64,000 nt of DNA from Pseudomonas vranovensis DSM 16006 (GCF_000425805.1 NZ_AUED01000004.1:124001-188000), one strand, 5' to 3'; positions 1 to 9,174 are shown, counted from the first letter of the stretch. Notes: generated by a model from the letters alone, not told the origin. Program-made: numbers and translations.

Positions 1-784
1 ACAGCACGCTGGCGAAATCGGTGTTGTACAGCTGGGTGAAAGTTGCTGGTACCGACACCAGCAGGATGATCAGCACAAACACCGAGACCAGTTGGTGGGT
101 CAGGCCGTAGCGGGCTGCTGACAGCTGGGTGCGCAATGGCACGGGTGGTTCGCGCATCAACAGGGTAGTGATGACCGCCGGCAGCATCAGCACGCCGAAC
201 AGCACGTAGGTGCCGGTCCAGGCCTTGTGCAGGTAGCTGAAGCCCGTGGAACCGAAGCCCTCGGCGAAGAACAGCGCACCTGCCGTGGCGAGCAGGGCGG
301 CGACCCGGTAGCCGGCCATGTAGCTGGCGGCCAACGCAGCCTGGCGCTGGTCATCGGCGATTTCCAGGCGGTAGGCGTCGACGGCGATGTCCTGGGTGGC
401 GGAGGCAAACGCCACCAGCACCGCCAGGGCAATCAGCCAGGACAGGTGTTTTTGCGGGTCGCAAAAGCCCATGCCCACCAACCCGATCACCACCAGCACC
501 TGTGACAACACCAGCCAGGAGCGGCGTCGGCCAAGCTTCCCGAGCAATGGCAGGCGCCATTGGTCGAGCAGCGGCGACCAGACCCACTTGAAGGCATAGG
601 CCAGGCCGATCAGGCTGGCATAGCCGATGGTTTCGCGGGCCACCCCGGCCTCACGCAACCACACCGACAAGGTCGAGAACACCAACATATAGGGCAGGCC
701 GGCGGCAAAGCCGAGCAGCAACAGCACCAGGGTCGACGGGCTGGCATAGGCAGCGAGCGCAGCGCGCCAGGTTTTACGGGGCAT
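1..784 (-). CDS. ampG: AmpG-family muropeptide/MFS permease, 3' part missing
   Basis: This is the N-terminal ~261 residues of an inner-membrane major-facilitator permease; the gene runs off the left edge. The family imports anhydro-muropeptides (GlcNAc-anhydroMurNAc peptides) for cell-wall recycling, which in pseudomonads also feeds AmpR/AmpC signalling. Seen in the sequence: hydrophobic segments in MFS spacing, a first helix with GFAAGLPYMLVFSTLSVWL, and a region rich in DIAVDAYR, all typical of AmpG. The start is ATG at 784, with a weak GAGG about 12 nt upstream. The adjacent alkyltransferase-like gene lies in the same orientation upstream. AmpG next to this gene and groE is the usual pseudomonad order. 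Confidence 0.85.
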   Translation of the reverse strand, partial: MPRKTWRAALAAYASPSTLVLLLLGFAAGLPYMLVFSTLSVWLREAGVARETIGYASLIGLAYAFKWVWSPLLDQWRLPLLGKLGRRRSWLVLSQVLVVIGLVGMGFCDPQKHLSWLIALAVLVAFASATQDIAVDAYRLEIADDQRQAALAASYMAGYRVAALLATAGALFFAEGFGSTGFSYLHKAWTGTYVLFGVLMLPAVITTLLMREPPVPLRTQLSAARYGLTHQLVSVFVLIILLVSVPATFTQLYNTDFASVL

Positions 785-827
785 GGGCCAACATCTGCCT
801 CAAGTTTACGAAAACAAAGCGCGCACT

Positions 828-1181
828 CTAACCGCTGTGCTCCATTGGGCGCCAGCCATGGCGCGACATATCCACACGATTATTGTGCAGAGTGATGCCT
901 TCTGCCCGCAGCCTGGCACGCTGCTCGTCGCCTGAAGGCGTGCCCAGGGCCAGGCTCAGCCGACCGTCGGCAGCCAGGACTCGGTGCCAGGGCAACTGGG
1001 TGTCAGGCGGCAGTTGGCTCAAGGTGCGCCCGACCCAGCGCGCCGCGCGCCCCAGTCCGGCCAGTTCGGCAAGCTGCCCATAGCTGACCACCTTGCCTGC
1101 TGGCACCTGGCCGAGCACCAGGTAGAGCGCCATTCGTCGGGCCTCGGCATTTTCCGTCGGATCGCCGGGCGCTGCGCTCAT
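828..1181 (-). CDS. Alkyltransferase-like (ATL) protein of the MGMT family
   Basis: A 117-residue DNA-binding domain of the O6-alkylguanine-DNA alkyltransferase family. The active-site Pro-Cys-His-Arg motif reads PWHRV here: Trp replaces the acceptor Cys, so it cannot transfer the alkyl group to itself. That replacement defines ATL proteins, which bind and flip O6-alkylguanine and hand the lesion to nucleotide-excision repair. The helix-turn-helix region (GKVVSYGQLAELAG, then ARWVGRTL with the Arg finger) is intact. I chose the ATG at 1181 because GGAGG lies 5 nt upstream; an in-frame start at 1229 would add 16 residues but has no such site. Function is inferred from the family. Confidence 0.85.
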   Translation of the reverse strand: MSAAPGDPTENAEARRMALYLVLGQVPAGKVVSYGQLAELAGLGRAARWVGRTLSQLPPDTQLPWHRVLAADGRLSLALGTPSGDEQRARLRAEGITLHNNRVDMSRHGWRPMEHSG

Positions 1182-1334
1182 CGCGGCCTCCCGGGCATCT
1201 GCGGGGAATTTGCCGCATTGGTCGGGCAAATAGGAATTGAACTCATCGGCATGAGGTGGGTCAGTCCTTGCTCTACGGTCGTGTATCTGGATAATGCCCG
1301 ACTTTTTTCGCGAACCAGAGTCCGTTGCTTGCTT

Positions 1335-2342
1335 ATGTATTCTAGAGCCCTGTTGTGCCTTGTTGCCCTTGCCGTCTGCTCCTCGGCTGTCGCTGATACC
1401 GTCTGGATGAAGAACGGCGACCGGCTCAGTGGCAAGATCACAGTCTTCGATGGCGGCAAACTGCTGCTCAAGACTGAGTACGGCGGTTCGATCGCCCTGG
1501 ACTGGAAACAGGTCAAGACCCTGGAAAGCGACCAGGAACTGCTGGTCAAGCAGGATGCCTACACCGGCGAGAAAGCCAAGTCACTGCACCCGGCCGACGA
1601 CGGCAAGGTGACCCTGGCCAACGGTGAGACGCCCAAGACCGTGGAGCTTGCCAGCATCCAGCAGATCATGAAGCCCAAGCCCGTGATCGAGGACCTGTCG
1701 TGGAAGGGCAATGTCGACTTGGCCATGGACTACAAACGCGCCGAATCCGACAGCGACGACTACGACGTCGACTTCAAGACCACCGCCCGCCATGGTCGCT
1801 GGCGGCACCAGGCTGAAGGCGAATACAACCGCGAGAGCAAGGACGACGTTACCACCACCAACAACTGGAGTGCCGAATACGCGCTCGACCGCTTCATGAC
1901 CGAGAAGTGGTTCTGGCAGGGGCGTCTCGAGTACAAGCGTGACCACATTGAAGACCTGGCGCGCCAGCGCACTGTGGGTACCGGCCCTGGCTACCAGTTC
2001 TGGGATGACGAGCTGGGCGCCTTCTCCCTGGGCTCGCTGGTCAACCGGACCGACTATGAATACGCCGATGGTGGCAAGGACAACTTCTATGCCCTGGCCA
2101 TGAAGTGGGACTACAACCGCTACCTGATCGGCAAGCGGGTCGAGTTCTTCACCAACGGCGAAGTCGGCAAACCGTTGGACGGCGTTGCCAACTACGCACT
2201 GGATGCTGAAGTCGGCCTGCGCTACAAGGTCACTGAATGGGCTTCGCTCAACCTCAAGGCCGAGAAGGATGTCATCAGCGGCACCCGCGACAGCGACCTG
2301 GACAAGACTCGCTACACCGCAGGCTTTGGTGTTACCTGGTAA
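1335..2342 (+). CDS. DUF481 (YdiY-type) outer-membrane beta-barrel protein
   Basis: A 335-residue exported protein. The signal peptide is clear (hydrophobic ALLCLVALAVCSSAVA, cleavage after AVA-DT). The N-terminal part has short repeated strands such as MKNGDRLSGKI and DGGKLLLKTEYGGSI. From about residue 120 alternating aromatic/charged strands resemble an outer-membrane barrel and the chain ends in TAGFGVTW, with the terminal aromatic typical of barrel proteins. The DUF481 family has no firm biochemical role. The start was set at ATG 1335 because the longer frame upstream lacks a signal peptide. It stands alone, divergent from the ATL gene; a hairpin and a Fur-like site separate it from the next gene. 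Confidence 0.8.
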   Translation: MYSRALLCLVALAVCSSAVADTVWMKNGDRLSGKITVFDGGKLLLKTEYGGSIALDWKQVKTLESDQELLVKQDAYTGEKAKSLHPADDGKVTLANGETPKTVELASIQQIMKPKPVIEDLSWKGNVDLAMDYKRAESDSDDYDVDFKTTARHGRWRHQAEGEYNRESKDDVTTTNNWSAEYALDRFMTEKWFWQGRLEYKRDHIEDLARQRTVGTGPGYQFWDDELGAFSLGSLVNRTDYEYADGGKDNFYALAMKWDYNRYLIGKRVEFFTNGEVGKPLDGVANYALDAEVGLRYKVTEWASLNLKAEKDVISGTRDSDLDKTRYTAGFGVTW

Positions 2343-2362
2343 GTCTTCTGGCAACCGCCGAC

Positions 2363-2377
2363 GATAATGATTATTTT
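2363..2377. promoter_or_regulatory. Candidate Fur box upstream of the HugZ-like gene
   Basis: GATAATGATTATTTT matches the first nine bases of the Fur consensus GATAATGATAATCATTATC and several later positions. It is strikingly AT-rich for this genome and lies 72 nt before the GTG start of a haem-utilisation-type gene. Fur control of such genes is well known; binding here is inferred. Confidence 0.45.
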
Positions 2378-2392
2378 GTCCGCTGAGCATTC

Positions 2393-2413
2393 GGCCGCAG
2401 GGCACCTGCGGCC
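2393..2413 (+). other. Perfect 9-bp inverted repeat in the HugZ leader
   Basis: GGCCGCAGG and CCTGCGGCC flank a 3-nt loop. There is no T-run after it, so it is a poor terminator for the upstream DUF481 gene. It would form a stable hairpin in the leader of the next gene. Confidence 0.5.
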
Positions 2414-2448
2414 AGCCTTCAGCTAATCGTCGAGTCGGGAGTCACACA

Positions 2449-3180
2449 GTGAGCGCTAAAGTCGCACAACAGGCACGGGAGCTGCTGCTCAAGGAATACC
2501 GTGGGGTTCTGTCGACCCATTCCAAATCGATGCCGGGCTATCCCTTCGGCTCGGTGGTGCCGTATTGCCTGGATGCCGAAGGCAACCCGCTGATCCTTAT
2601 CAGCCGCATCGCCCAGCATACCCACAACCTGCAAAAAGACCCCAAGTGCTCGCTGCTGGTCGGCGAGCGCGATGCCGAGGATGTGCAGGCCGTCGGTCGT
2701 CTGACCGTACTGGCCCAGGCGCACAAGCTTGAAGCGCCTGCGGCGGTCGAGGCTGCAGCGGAGCGGTACTACCGTTACTTCCCCGAATCGAGCAATTACC
2801 ACAAGGCCCACGATTTCGACTTCTGGGTGCTGGCGCCTGTGCGCCACCGTTACATTGGCGGGTTTGGTGCAATTCACTGGGTCGATAATCTCTCCCTGGC
2901 CAACCCCTTTGCCGGCAAGGCTGAGCTGAGCATGATCGAGCACATGAACAGCGACCATGCCAATGCCATCCAGCACTACGTCCAGCTCAGCGGCTTGCCG
3001 CAGACGGCCGAGGCGCAGATGGTCGGTATCGACAGCGAGGGTATGCACCTGCGTATTGGCCAGGCCCTGCACTGGCTGCCATTCGCGGCACCTTGTAATA
3101 CGCCGATACAAGTGCGAGAAGCCCTGGTTTTTCTGGCGCGCGCCGATCAATGGCCGGCACGTGAAGTGGCCGAGGCTTGA
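2449..3180 (+). CDS. HugZ-family haem utilisation / PNPOx-like flavin-fold protein
   Basis: A 243-residue cytosolic protein with an N-terminal pyridoxamine-5-phosphate-oxidase-like split barrel (about residues 10-150; GVLSTHSKSMPGYPFGSVVPY and SRIAQHTHNLQKDPKCSLLV) and a C-terminal DUF2470 helical domain (SMIEHMNSDHANAIQHYV). This two-domain layout is that of HugZ/HutZ proteins, which bind haem and take part in its breakdown as an iron source. The start is GTG 2449, with GGGAG 7 nt upstream. The Fur-like box just upstream fits iron control. A flavin-dependent oxidase role is the alternative, since the barrel family is broad. Confidence 0.8.
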   Translation: MSAKVAQQARELLLKEYRGVLSTHSKSMPGYPFGSVVPYCLDAEGNPLILISRIAQHTHNLQKDPKCSLLVGERDAEDVQAVGRLTVLAQAHKLEAPAAVEAAAERYYRYFPESSNYHKAHDFDFWVLAPVRHRYIGGFGAIHWVDNLSLANPFAGKAELSMIEHMNSDHANAIQHYVQLSGLPQTAEAQMVGIDSEGMHLRIGQALHWLPFAAPCNTPIQVREALVFLARADQWPAREVAEA

Positions 3181-3245
3181 AATAGCGGTTGCTCGCAACC
3201 ATTAAAGGTGTACTGCAAGGTTATCTTGCGCAGAGGAACCCGTTG

Positions 3246-3761
3246 ATGCGTGCTTTTCTATTGCTGTTTCTGATTTTTCCGGTGCTGGAACTGTATGTGT
3301 TTTTCAAGGTCAGCACCGCGATCGGCTTCTTTCCGGCGCTGCTGTTGATCATCGCAGGTTCCGCCCTGGGTGTTCTGGTGGTGCGGGTAGCCGGTCTGGC
3401 GACGGCTTTGCGGGCCCGTGAAAGCCTGCAGCGTGGCGAGTTGCCCGCCGAAGACATGTTCCATGGCCTGATGCTGGCATTGGGTGGCGGCCTGTTGCTG
3501 TTGCCAGGCTTTATCAGCGACGTGATCGGCCTGGTCTGCCTGCTGCCGTTCACCCGCCGCCTGCTCGCGCGCAAGATGCGCGAGCGCGCCGAGGCGCAGG
3601 CCATGCGCCAGCGTGCGTTTGGCGACGATCCGTTCATGGGGCACCCTGGCAACCCCGGTGGCCAGTCGCGTCAGCCGAATGTGATCGAGGGTGAGTATGA
3701 ACACCGCGATCCGCAAGACCCTCGCGACACCCGTAACCTGCGTGATCCACGGGATTTGTGA
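3246..3761 (+). CDS. fxsA: FxsA family inner-membrane protein
   Basis: A 171-residue membrane protein. The first 130 residues hold three hydrophobic segments (AFLLLFLIFPVLELYVFFKV; PALLLIIAGSALGVLVV; LALGGGLLLLPGFISDVIGLVCLLP) with the FxsA pattern of Pro/Glu in the first helix and a conserved GGGLLLLPGFISD loop. The tail is charged and ends in repeated DPR/NLRDPR. In Escherichia coli FxsA relieves F-exclusion of phage T7, but its normal role is unknown. The start is ATG 3246, with AGGA about 9 nt upstream. It sits just before groES as in other pseudomonads and ends at a strong terminator, so it is transcribed apart from groESL. Confidence 0.88.
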   Translation: MRAFLLLFLIFPVLELYVFFKVSTAIGFFPALLLIIAGSALGVLVVRVAGLATALRARESLQRGELPAEDMFHGLMLALGGGLLLLPGFISDVIGLVCLLPFTRRLLARKMRERAEAQAMRQRAFGDDPFMGHPGNPGGQSRQPNVIEGEYEHRDPQDPRDTRNLRDPRDL

Positions 3762-3782
3762 GCCAGGCAAGCGCCTGACCGG

Positions 3783-3810
3783 ACGGCCCCGCAAGGGGCC
3801 GTTCTGCTTT
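3783..3810 (+). terminator. Rho-independent terminator of fxsA
   Basis: ACGGCCCC and GGGGCCGT pair across a GCAA tetraloop and are followed by TCTGCTTT. It starts 21 nt after the fxsA stop. Confidence 0.8.
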
Positions 3811-3845
3811 ATGGCGACGGGCCGCTAAAAATTTTCATCACCAAG

Positions 3846-3875
3846 CCTTGTAATTGCCCTTGGCGACCTCATGTA
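3846..3875 (+). promoter_or_regulatory. Sigma-32-type heat-shock promoter of groESL
   Basis: CCTTGTAA (-35) and CCTCATGTA (-10) are separated by 13 nt. They match the sigma-32 consensus CCTTGAA and CCCCATNTA with one mismatch in each core. The site is about 145 nt upstream of groES, leaving a long leader. No CIRCE inverted repeat is present, so HrcA control is unlikely. Confidence 0.65.
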
Positions 3876-3883
3876 TGGGTCAC

Positions 3884-4018
3884 CGCAAGGTTTCTGGTGG
3901 CTTGCCCCAGACATTACATGTGTGGTTCGCCCCGCGAGCTACGAGCGGCTACGCCGCAAGCATCAACCCGCCGGTGTCGACACCGGCCGATGAAAACCAC
4001 AATTAGGAGAGATCGACA
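3884..4018 (+). ncRNA. Structured groES 5' leader (Pseudomon-groES-type)
   Basis: The ~135-nt leader carries a perfect 18-bp palindrome (3970-3987, GCCGGTGTCGACACCGGC) and an upstream pairing GAGCGGCTACGCCGC, just before the AGGAG that serves groES. A conserved RNA element named Pseudomon-groES has been described in this position in pseudomonads. Assignment rests on position and visible hairpins; I could not test it against the covariance model. Confidence 0.5.
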
Positions 4019-4312
4019 ATGAAGCTTCGTCCTCTGCATGACCGCGTCGTTATCCGTCGCAGCGAAGAAGAATCGAAAACCGCTGGCGGTATCGTTCTGC
4101 CAGGTTCGGCCGCTGAAAAACCTAACCGTGGCGAAATTGTCGCTGTAGGTACCGGTCGCATCCTGGACAACGGTGAAGTGCGTGCGCTGGCCGTGAAAGT
4201 GGGTGACAAGGTGGTTTTCGGCCCTTACTCGGGCAGCAACACTGTGAAAGTTGACGGCGAAGACCTGTTGGTAATGGCTGAGAACGAAATTCTCGCTGTT
4301 ATCGAAGGCTGA
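4019..4312 (+). CDS. groES: Co-chaperonin GroES
   Basis: A 97-residue Hsp10 that caps the GroEL ring and closes the folding chamber in the cytosol. Family signature [14 protein letters not shown] at the N-terminus, mobile loop [19 protein letters not shown] (residues ~18-36) and C-terminal [15 protein letters not shown] are all intact. The start is ATG 4019 behind TTAGGAGAG. It is 47 nt upstream of groEL in one operon, under the heat-shock-type promoter and structured leader. Confidence 0.98.
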   Translation: MKLRPLHDRVVIRRSEEESKTAGGIVLPGSAAEKPNRGEIVAVGTGRILDNGEVRALAVKVGDKVVFGPYSGSNTVKVDGEDLLVMAENEILAVIEG

Positions 4313-4353
4313 TTCCGCTGGTTTCCCGTTACTCCAAAGTATTCAAGGATTAA

Positions 4354-6009
<1,656 letters not shown>

Positions 6010-6029
6010 GCCAGCCTTACCCGCTTGAG

Positions 6030-6061
6030 AAAAAGCCCCGCCTCGTGCGGGGCTTTTTTTT
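6030..6061 (+). terminator. Rho-independent terminator of groESL
   Basis: GCCCCGC and GCGGGGC pair across CTCGT, flanked by a run of A upstream and eight T downstream. It probably also serves the convergent PAP2 gene. Confidence 0.92.
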
Positions 6062-6078
6062 GCCTGTTTGTAGGTACG

Positions 6079-6160
6079 GACTTGCCCCGTGATGCGGTGT
6101 TTCAGCCAGTGGATGATGCTGTGACGGTAACGGGTTCTTCGTGGGGCAAGCCCGCGCCAA
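6079..6160. repeat. REP-type inverted repeat pair
   Basis: CTTGCCCCGTGATG and, inverted, GGGGCAAGCCCGCGCC belong to the same family as the pair at 18919-19011 (core GGGGCAAGCCCGCG). The second arm lies inside the 3' end of the PAP2 gene. Confidence 0.5.
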
Positions 6161-6851
6161 CCGGTTTGCGGTACAGCAACCAGTGGTAGCAGCCCAGGCT
6201 GATCAACCAGCAGAACACCGCTGTCCACACGTTGTGGGAGAAGAAATGCGCGCCCTGCAGCATTCGTCCCACCGAAAATACCGTGCCCAGGGTGAAGGCA
6301 AACAGCAGCGCGGCGCGGGCCAGGCGTGGCCGCCGGTCACGCAACATGAAGAACAGGGCAAACAAGGTAAACCCGGTAGCCGCATGGCCGCCCGGCCAGC
6401 AGCGCCCGGGCTTGTCGGTCGCAGGCCGAGGGCTGAGCAGTTCGCTGTAGACTTCCTTGCCTCCAAACTCCTGCAGGCTCCAAGGGCACTGCACGGCAGT
6501 CACCGCCTTGACCGGAGTGACAAAGCTGGTCGACAGCGCCATGGCCACCACCAGGTAGCCCAGTTCCCGACGCCAGCCCTGCAGGCGCTGCCAGAAGAAG
6601 CTTGCGGTAAAGGCGGCAATGGCACCCAGACCCAGGACGATGACCGCTTGTTTGGCGCGATCATGCAGGATGTCTTCGAGGAAGTAGCTGTGCCGACCGA
6701 TGAACTGCCCGGCAACCGGATCGAAGGCCAGTTTGGCCAGGTCCATGTCCAGCGACGTCAGTTCCAGCAGGATCAGGATGGCTGCGGTGAGCAGCGGTAT
6801 ACCCAGGGAAAACCACGGATTGAGCGGGCGGGAGGCGTGAGTGGCAGGCAT
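6102..6851 (-). CDS. PAP2-family membrane phosphatase, ColR target
   Basis: A 249-residue inner-membrane protein with about five to six hydrophobic helices and type-2 phosphatidic-acid-phosphatase motifs: CWPGGHAATGF (PSGH-like) and GRMLQGAHFFSHNVWTA (R-x5-H...H). Members remove phosphate from lipid or undecaprenyl pyrophosphate; the exact substrate cannot be read here. It is divergent from colR, and a perfect ColR-binding box (6968-6983) lies 117 nt upstream, matching the known ColR control of the P. putida gene in this place. The start is ATG 6851; a longer frame to 7121 would cross the ColR box and is unlikely. The C-terminus overlaps half of a REP repeat. Confidence 0.85.
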   Translation of the reverse strand: MPATHASRPLNPWFSLGIPLLTAAILILLELTSLDMDLAKLAFDPVAGQFIGRHSYFLEDILHDRAKQAVIVLGLGAIAAFTASFFWQRLQGWRRELGYLVVAMALSTSFVTPVKAVTAVQCPWSLQEFGGKEVYSELLSPRPATDKPGRCWPGGHAATGFTLFALFFMLRDRRPRLARAALLFAFTLGTVFSVGRMLQGAHFFSHNVWTAVFCWLISLGCYHWLLYRKPVGAGLPHEEPVTVTASSTG

Positions 6852-6967
6852 GGCAGGTCCAGGCTGGTCGATAAGACAGTCCCGGCCGGTAGCCCGTGCC
6901 GGGAATCGGTGTGACACAACGACCGGCGATTGTGGGGTGCTTGCTAGGGTAAGTCGGTGAAGGCTGG

Positions 6968-6983
6968 GTGAAAAAAACGTTAA
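6968..6983 (-). promoter_or_regulatory. ColR-binding box, perfect match
   Basis: Read on the minus strand it is TTAACGTTTTTTTCAC, fitting the ColR consensus YYNASNNYTTTTTCAC at every fixed position. It lies between the divergent colR and PAP2 genes and is oriented toward PAP2. Confidence 0.8.
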
Positions 6984-7077
6984 CTGCCAATAAACCTCCT
7001 GCAGCCTAGCCGAGCGCTGTCGATGGCCGTAAGCTGCGCCTGCCAAGCAGGCAAAAGACCCGGACGGGAGCACCCCT

Positions 7078-7761
7078 ATGCGAATTCTACTGGTTGAAGA
7101 CAACCGCGATATCCTCGCCAACCTGGCCGACTATCTGGGCCTCAAAGGCTATACGGTTGACTGTGCCCAGGATGGTCTGTCCGGGTTGCACCTGGCCGCC
7201 ACCGAACACTACGACTTGATCGTACTCGACATCATGCTCCCGGGTATCGACGGCTATACGCTGTGCAAACGCCTGCGCGAGGATGCCAGGCGCGACACGC
7301 CAGTGATCATGCTGACCGCCCGCGACCAGCTCGATGATCGCCTGCAGGGGTTTCGCTCCGGAGCCGATGATTACCTGTTGAAGCCCTTTGCCCTGTCCGA
7401 GCTGGCGGCACGCATCGAAGCGGTGCTGCGTCGGGCCCAGGGTGGTGGTCGGCGTACCTTGCAGGTCAGTGACCTGTGCTACGACCTCGACACCCTGGAA
7501 GTGACCCGCAACGGCAAGCTGCTCAAACTCAACCCGGTCGGCTTGAAGCTGCTGGCGGTACTGATGCAGAAGAGCCCCCATGTATTACGTCGCGAGGTGC
7601 TTGAAGAAGCCCTCTGGGGCGACGATTGCCCGGACAGCGATAGTCTGCGCAGTCATGTCCACCAACTGCGCCAGGTCATCGACAAGCCTTTCGACAAACC
7701 CCTGCTGCATACCGTCCATGGCGTCGGTTACCGTCTGGCCGAGGGTCGTGATGGAGTTTAA
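7078..7761 (+). CDS. colR: Response regulator ColR
   Basis: A 227-residue OmpR/PhoB-type regulator. The receiver domain (1-118) has acidic pocket E7-D8, phospho-acceptor D51 (LIVLDIMLPG), T81 (MLTAR) and K103 region LKPF. The C-terminal winged helix (about 125-222) ends in TVHGVGYRLAEG. ColR with ColS controls envelope integrity and tolerance to metals and phenol in P. putida. The ATG at 7078 follows GGGAGC. Its 3' end overlaps the colS start by 11 nt, so the two are co-translated. ColR boxes flank the operon on both sides. Confidence 0.93.
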   Translation: MRILLVEDNRDILANLADYLGLKGYTVDCAQDGLSGLHLAATEHYDLIVLDIMLPGIDGYTLCKRLREDARRDTPVIMLTARDQLDDRLQGFRSGADDYLLKPFALSELAARIEAVLRRAQGGGRRTLQVSDLCYDLDTLEVTRNGKLLKLNPVGLKLLAVLMQKSPHVLRREVLEEALWGDDCPDSDSLRSHVHQLRQVIDKPFDKPLLHTVHGVGYRLAEGRDGV

Positions 7762-9049
7762 GCAAAGCCTTGCCCAGCGGATCATCATTGCCTTTGCGTT
7801 GATGAGCGCCCTGGTGGCCGGTGCATTTGCCTTCGGTATCGTCGCCACTGTTCACCTGGTCGAAGAGCGCTTGATCTCGGCCGTGCTGGGTGGCGATCTA
7901 CAGCGCCTGCTACGCATGGACAGCGTCAACGACTGGAGCCACCGGCCGCGGCCCGACCAGTTGTTCTACTACAGCGGCGGGCGAGACGAATTCGAGTTGC
8001 CCAAGGACCTGCGTCACCTGTCTCCCGGATTTCATGAAGTGTTTCGCGAGCAGCTGTCCTACCACGCCATGGTCGAGATAGTGGATGGGCGGCGCTATGT
8101 TTTACTGCAGGACCAGAGCGATTTCGAGGAGCGCGAGCGGGTGCTGTTCGCGGTCGTGGTGGTGGGCTTCGTGCTCAGCCTGGCACTGGCAGTATTCCTG
8201 GGCTGGGTGCTGGCACGAAAAGTCATGGCACCGGTTATCCGCCTGGCACGCCAGGTTCGACATCGCGACCAGTTGCTTGGCCTGGCGCCACCCTTGGCGC
8301 CAGACTATGCGGCCGACGAGGTCGGGCAACTGGCCGTGGCCTTCGACGATACCCTGGGACGCCTGCGCGATGCCTTGACCCGTGAACGGCTGTTTACCAG
8401 TGACGTCAGCCATGAACTGCGCACCCCCTTGATGGTGCTGGCCAGCTCGTGCGAGCTGTTGCTGGTCAACCCGAACATCGATCTGCGCGCGCGCTCGCAG
8501 GTCGAGCGCATCGCCAGGGCCACCGAAGAGATGCAGGAACTGGTGAAAACCTTCCTGATGTTGGCCAGGGCCCAGCGTGATGAGGGCGCCGTGGCGTCCC
8601 AGGCGACGCTCAAGGAGGTGGCCGATGACTTGACCGGGGTCTGGCGCGACACCATCGAGCAGAAAGGCCTGACCCTGCTCTACGATGCCAAGGCGAGTTC
8701 GCCGACGCTCTACAACGCGACCTTCCTGCAAGCGGTGATGGGCAACCTGCTGCGCAATGCCGCGCACTATACCGACTATGGGTTCATTCGCCTGACCCTG
8801 GAACCCAAGGGATTCATGGTCGAGGACAGTGGCGTAGGCATTCCCGAGGAGCAGCGTGAAGCCATGTTTCGTCCTTTTGTTCGCGGTGATGAGCGCCGGG
8901 GCGAAGGGCTGGGCCTGGGGTTGTCGCTGGTACAGCGGATCTGCGACGACCAGGGCTGGACAGTGACGCTGACGGGTACGGTGCCCCACGGTTGTCGCTT
9001 CCATGTCGACCTGAGCCATGGCCGAGGTGGCGTACCTGCGTTCGAGTGA
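7751..9049 (+). CDS. colS: Sensor histidine kinase ColS
   Basis: A 432-residue inner-membrane kinase. TM1 covers about residues 11-34 and TM2 about 131-155, enclosing a ~96-residue periplasmic sensor domain. Residues H35, E38, E96 and E126-x-x-E129 are present, matching the ExxE-type metal ligands reported for P. putida ColS, which senses excess Fe(III), Zn and some other metals. Then comes a HAMP linker, H-box FTSDVSHELRTPL with His221, N-box GNLLRNAAHY and G-boxes VEDSGVGIP and GEGLGLGLSL. The start is ATG 7751, inside the colR 3' end. Confidence 0.92.
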   Translation: MEFKQSLAQRIIIAFALMSALVAGAFAFGIVATVHLVEERLISAVLGGDLQRLLRMDSVNDWSHRPRPDQLFYYSGGRDEFELPKDLRHLSPGFHEVFREQLSYHAMVEIVDGRRYVLLQDQSDFEERERVLFAVVVVGFVLSLALAVFLGWVLARKVMAPVIRLARQVRHRDQLLGLAPPLAPDYAADEVGQLAVAFDDTLGRLRDALTRERLFTSDVSHELRTPLMVLASSCELLLVNPNIDLRARSQVERIARATEEMQELVKTFLMLARAQRDEGAVASQATLKEVADDLTGVWRDTIEQKGLTLLYDAKASSPTLYNATFLQAVMGNLLRNAAHYTDYGFIRLTLEPKGFMVEDSGVGIPEEQREAMFRPFVRGDERRGEGLGLGLSLVQRICDDQGWTVTLTGTVPHGCRFHVDLSHGRGGVPAFE

Positions 9050-9052
9050 GGC

Positions 9053-9079
9053 CGTTACAAATATTCATTTCCTGTAACG
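9053..9079. promoter_or_regulatory. Inverted repeat CGTTACA-N13-TGTAACG
   Basis: Two perfect 7-bp arms sit directly after colS and upstream of the methyltransferase gene. There is no T-run, so it looks like a protein-binding site rather than a terminator. The binding protein is unknown. Confidence 0.4.
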
Positions 9080-9092
9080 TTTATTGAGGCTT

Positions 9093-9108
9093 CCAACGAA
9101 TTTTTCAC
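9093..9108 (+). promoter_or_regulatory. ColR-binding box upstream of the methyltransferase operon
   Basis: CCAACGAATTTTTCAC matches the ColR consensus YYNASNNYTTTTTCAC except for A in place of Y at position 8. It is 67 nt before the methyltransferase start, matching ColR control of the equivalent P. putida operon. Confidence 0.65.
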
Positions 9109-9174
9109 ATCCGCATGACCTGGCGCCAACGCTTGCCTGCTTACTGTGGGCGAATTGGAGTCAGGAGATGCACC

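Noticed and set aside
828..1181. Active O6-methylguanine methyltransferase
   Set aside because: The acceptor Cys is Trp.
3811..4018. CIRCE/HrcA operator before groES
   Set aside because: No TTAGCACTC-N9-GAGTGCTAA-like repeat; the palindrome at 3970-3987 has unrelated sequence and sits in the leader RNA.
9054..9078. Rho-independent terminator after colS
   Set aside because: GTTACA/TGTAAC arms are short, the loop is 13 nt and no T-run follows.
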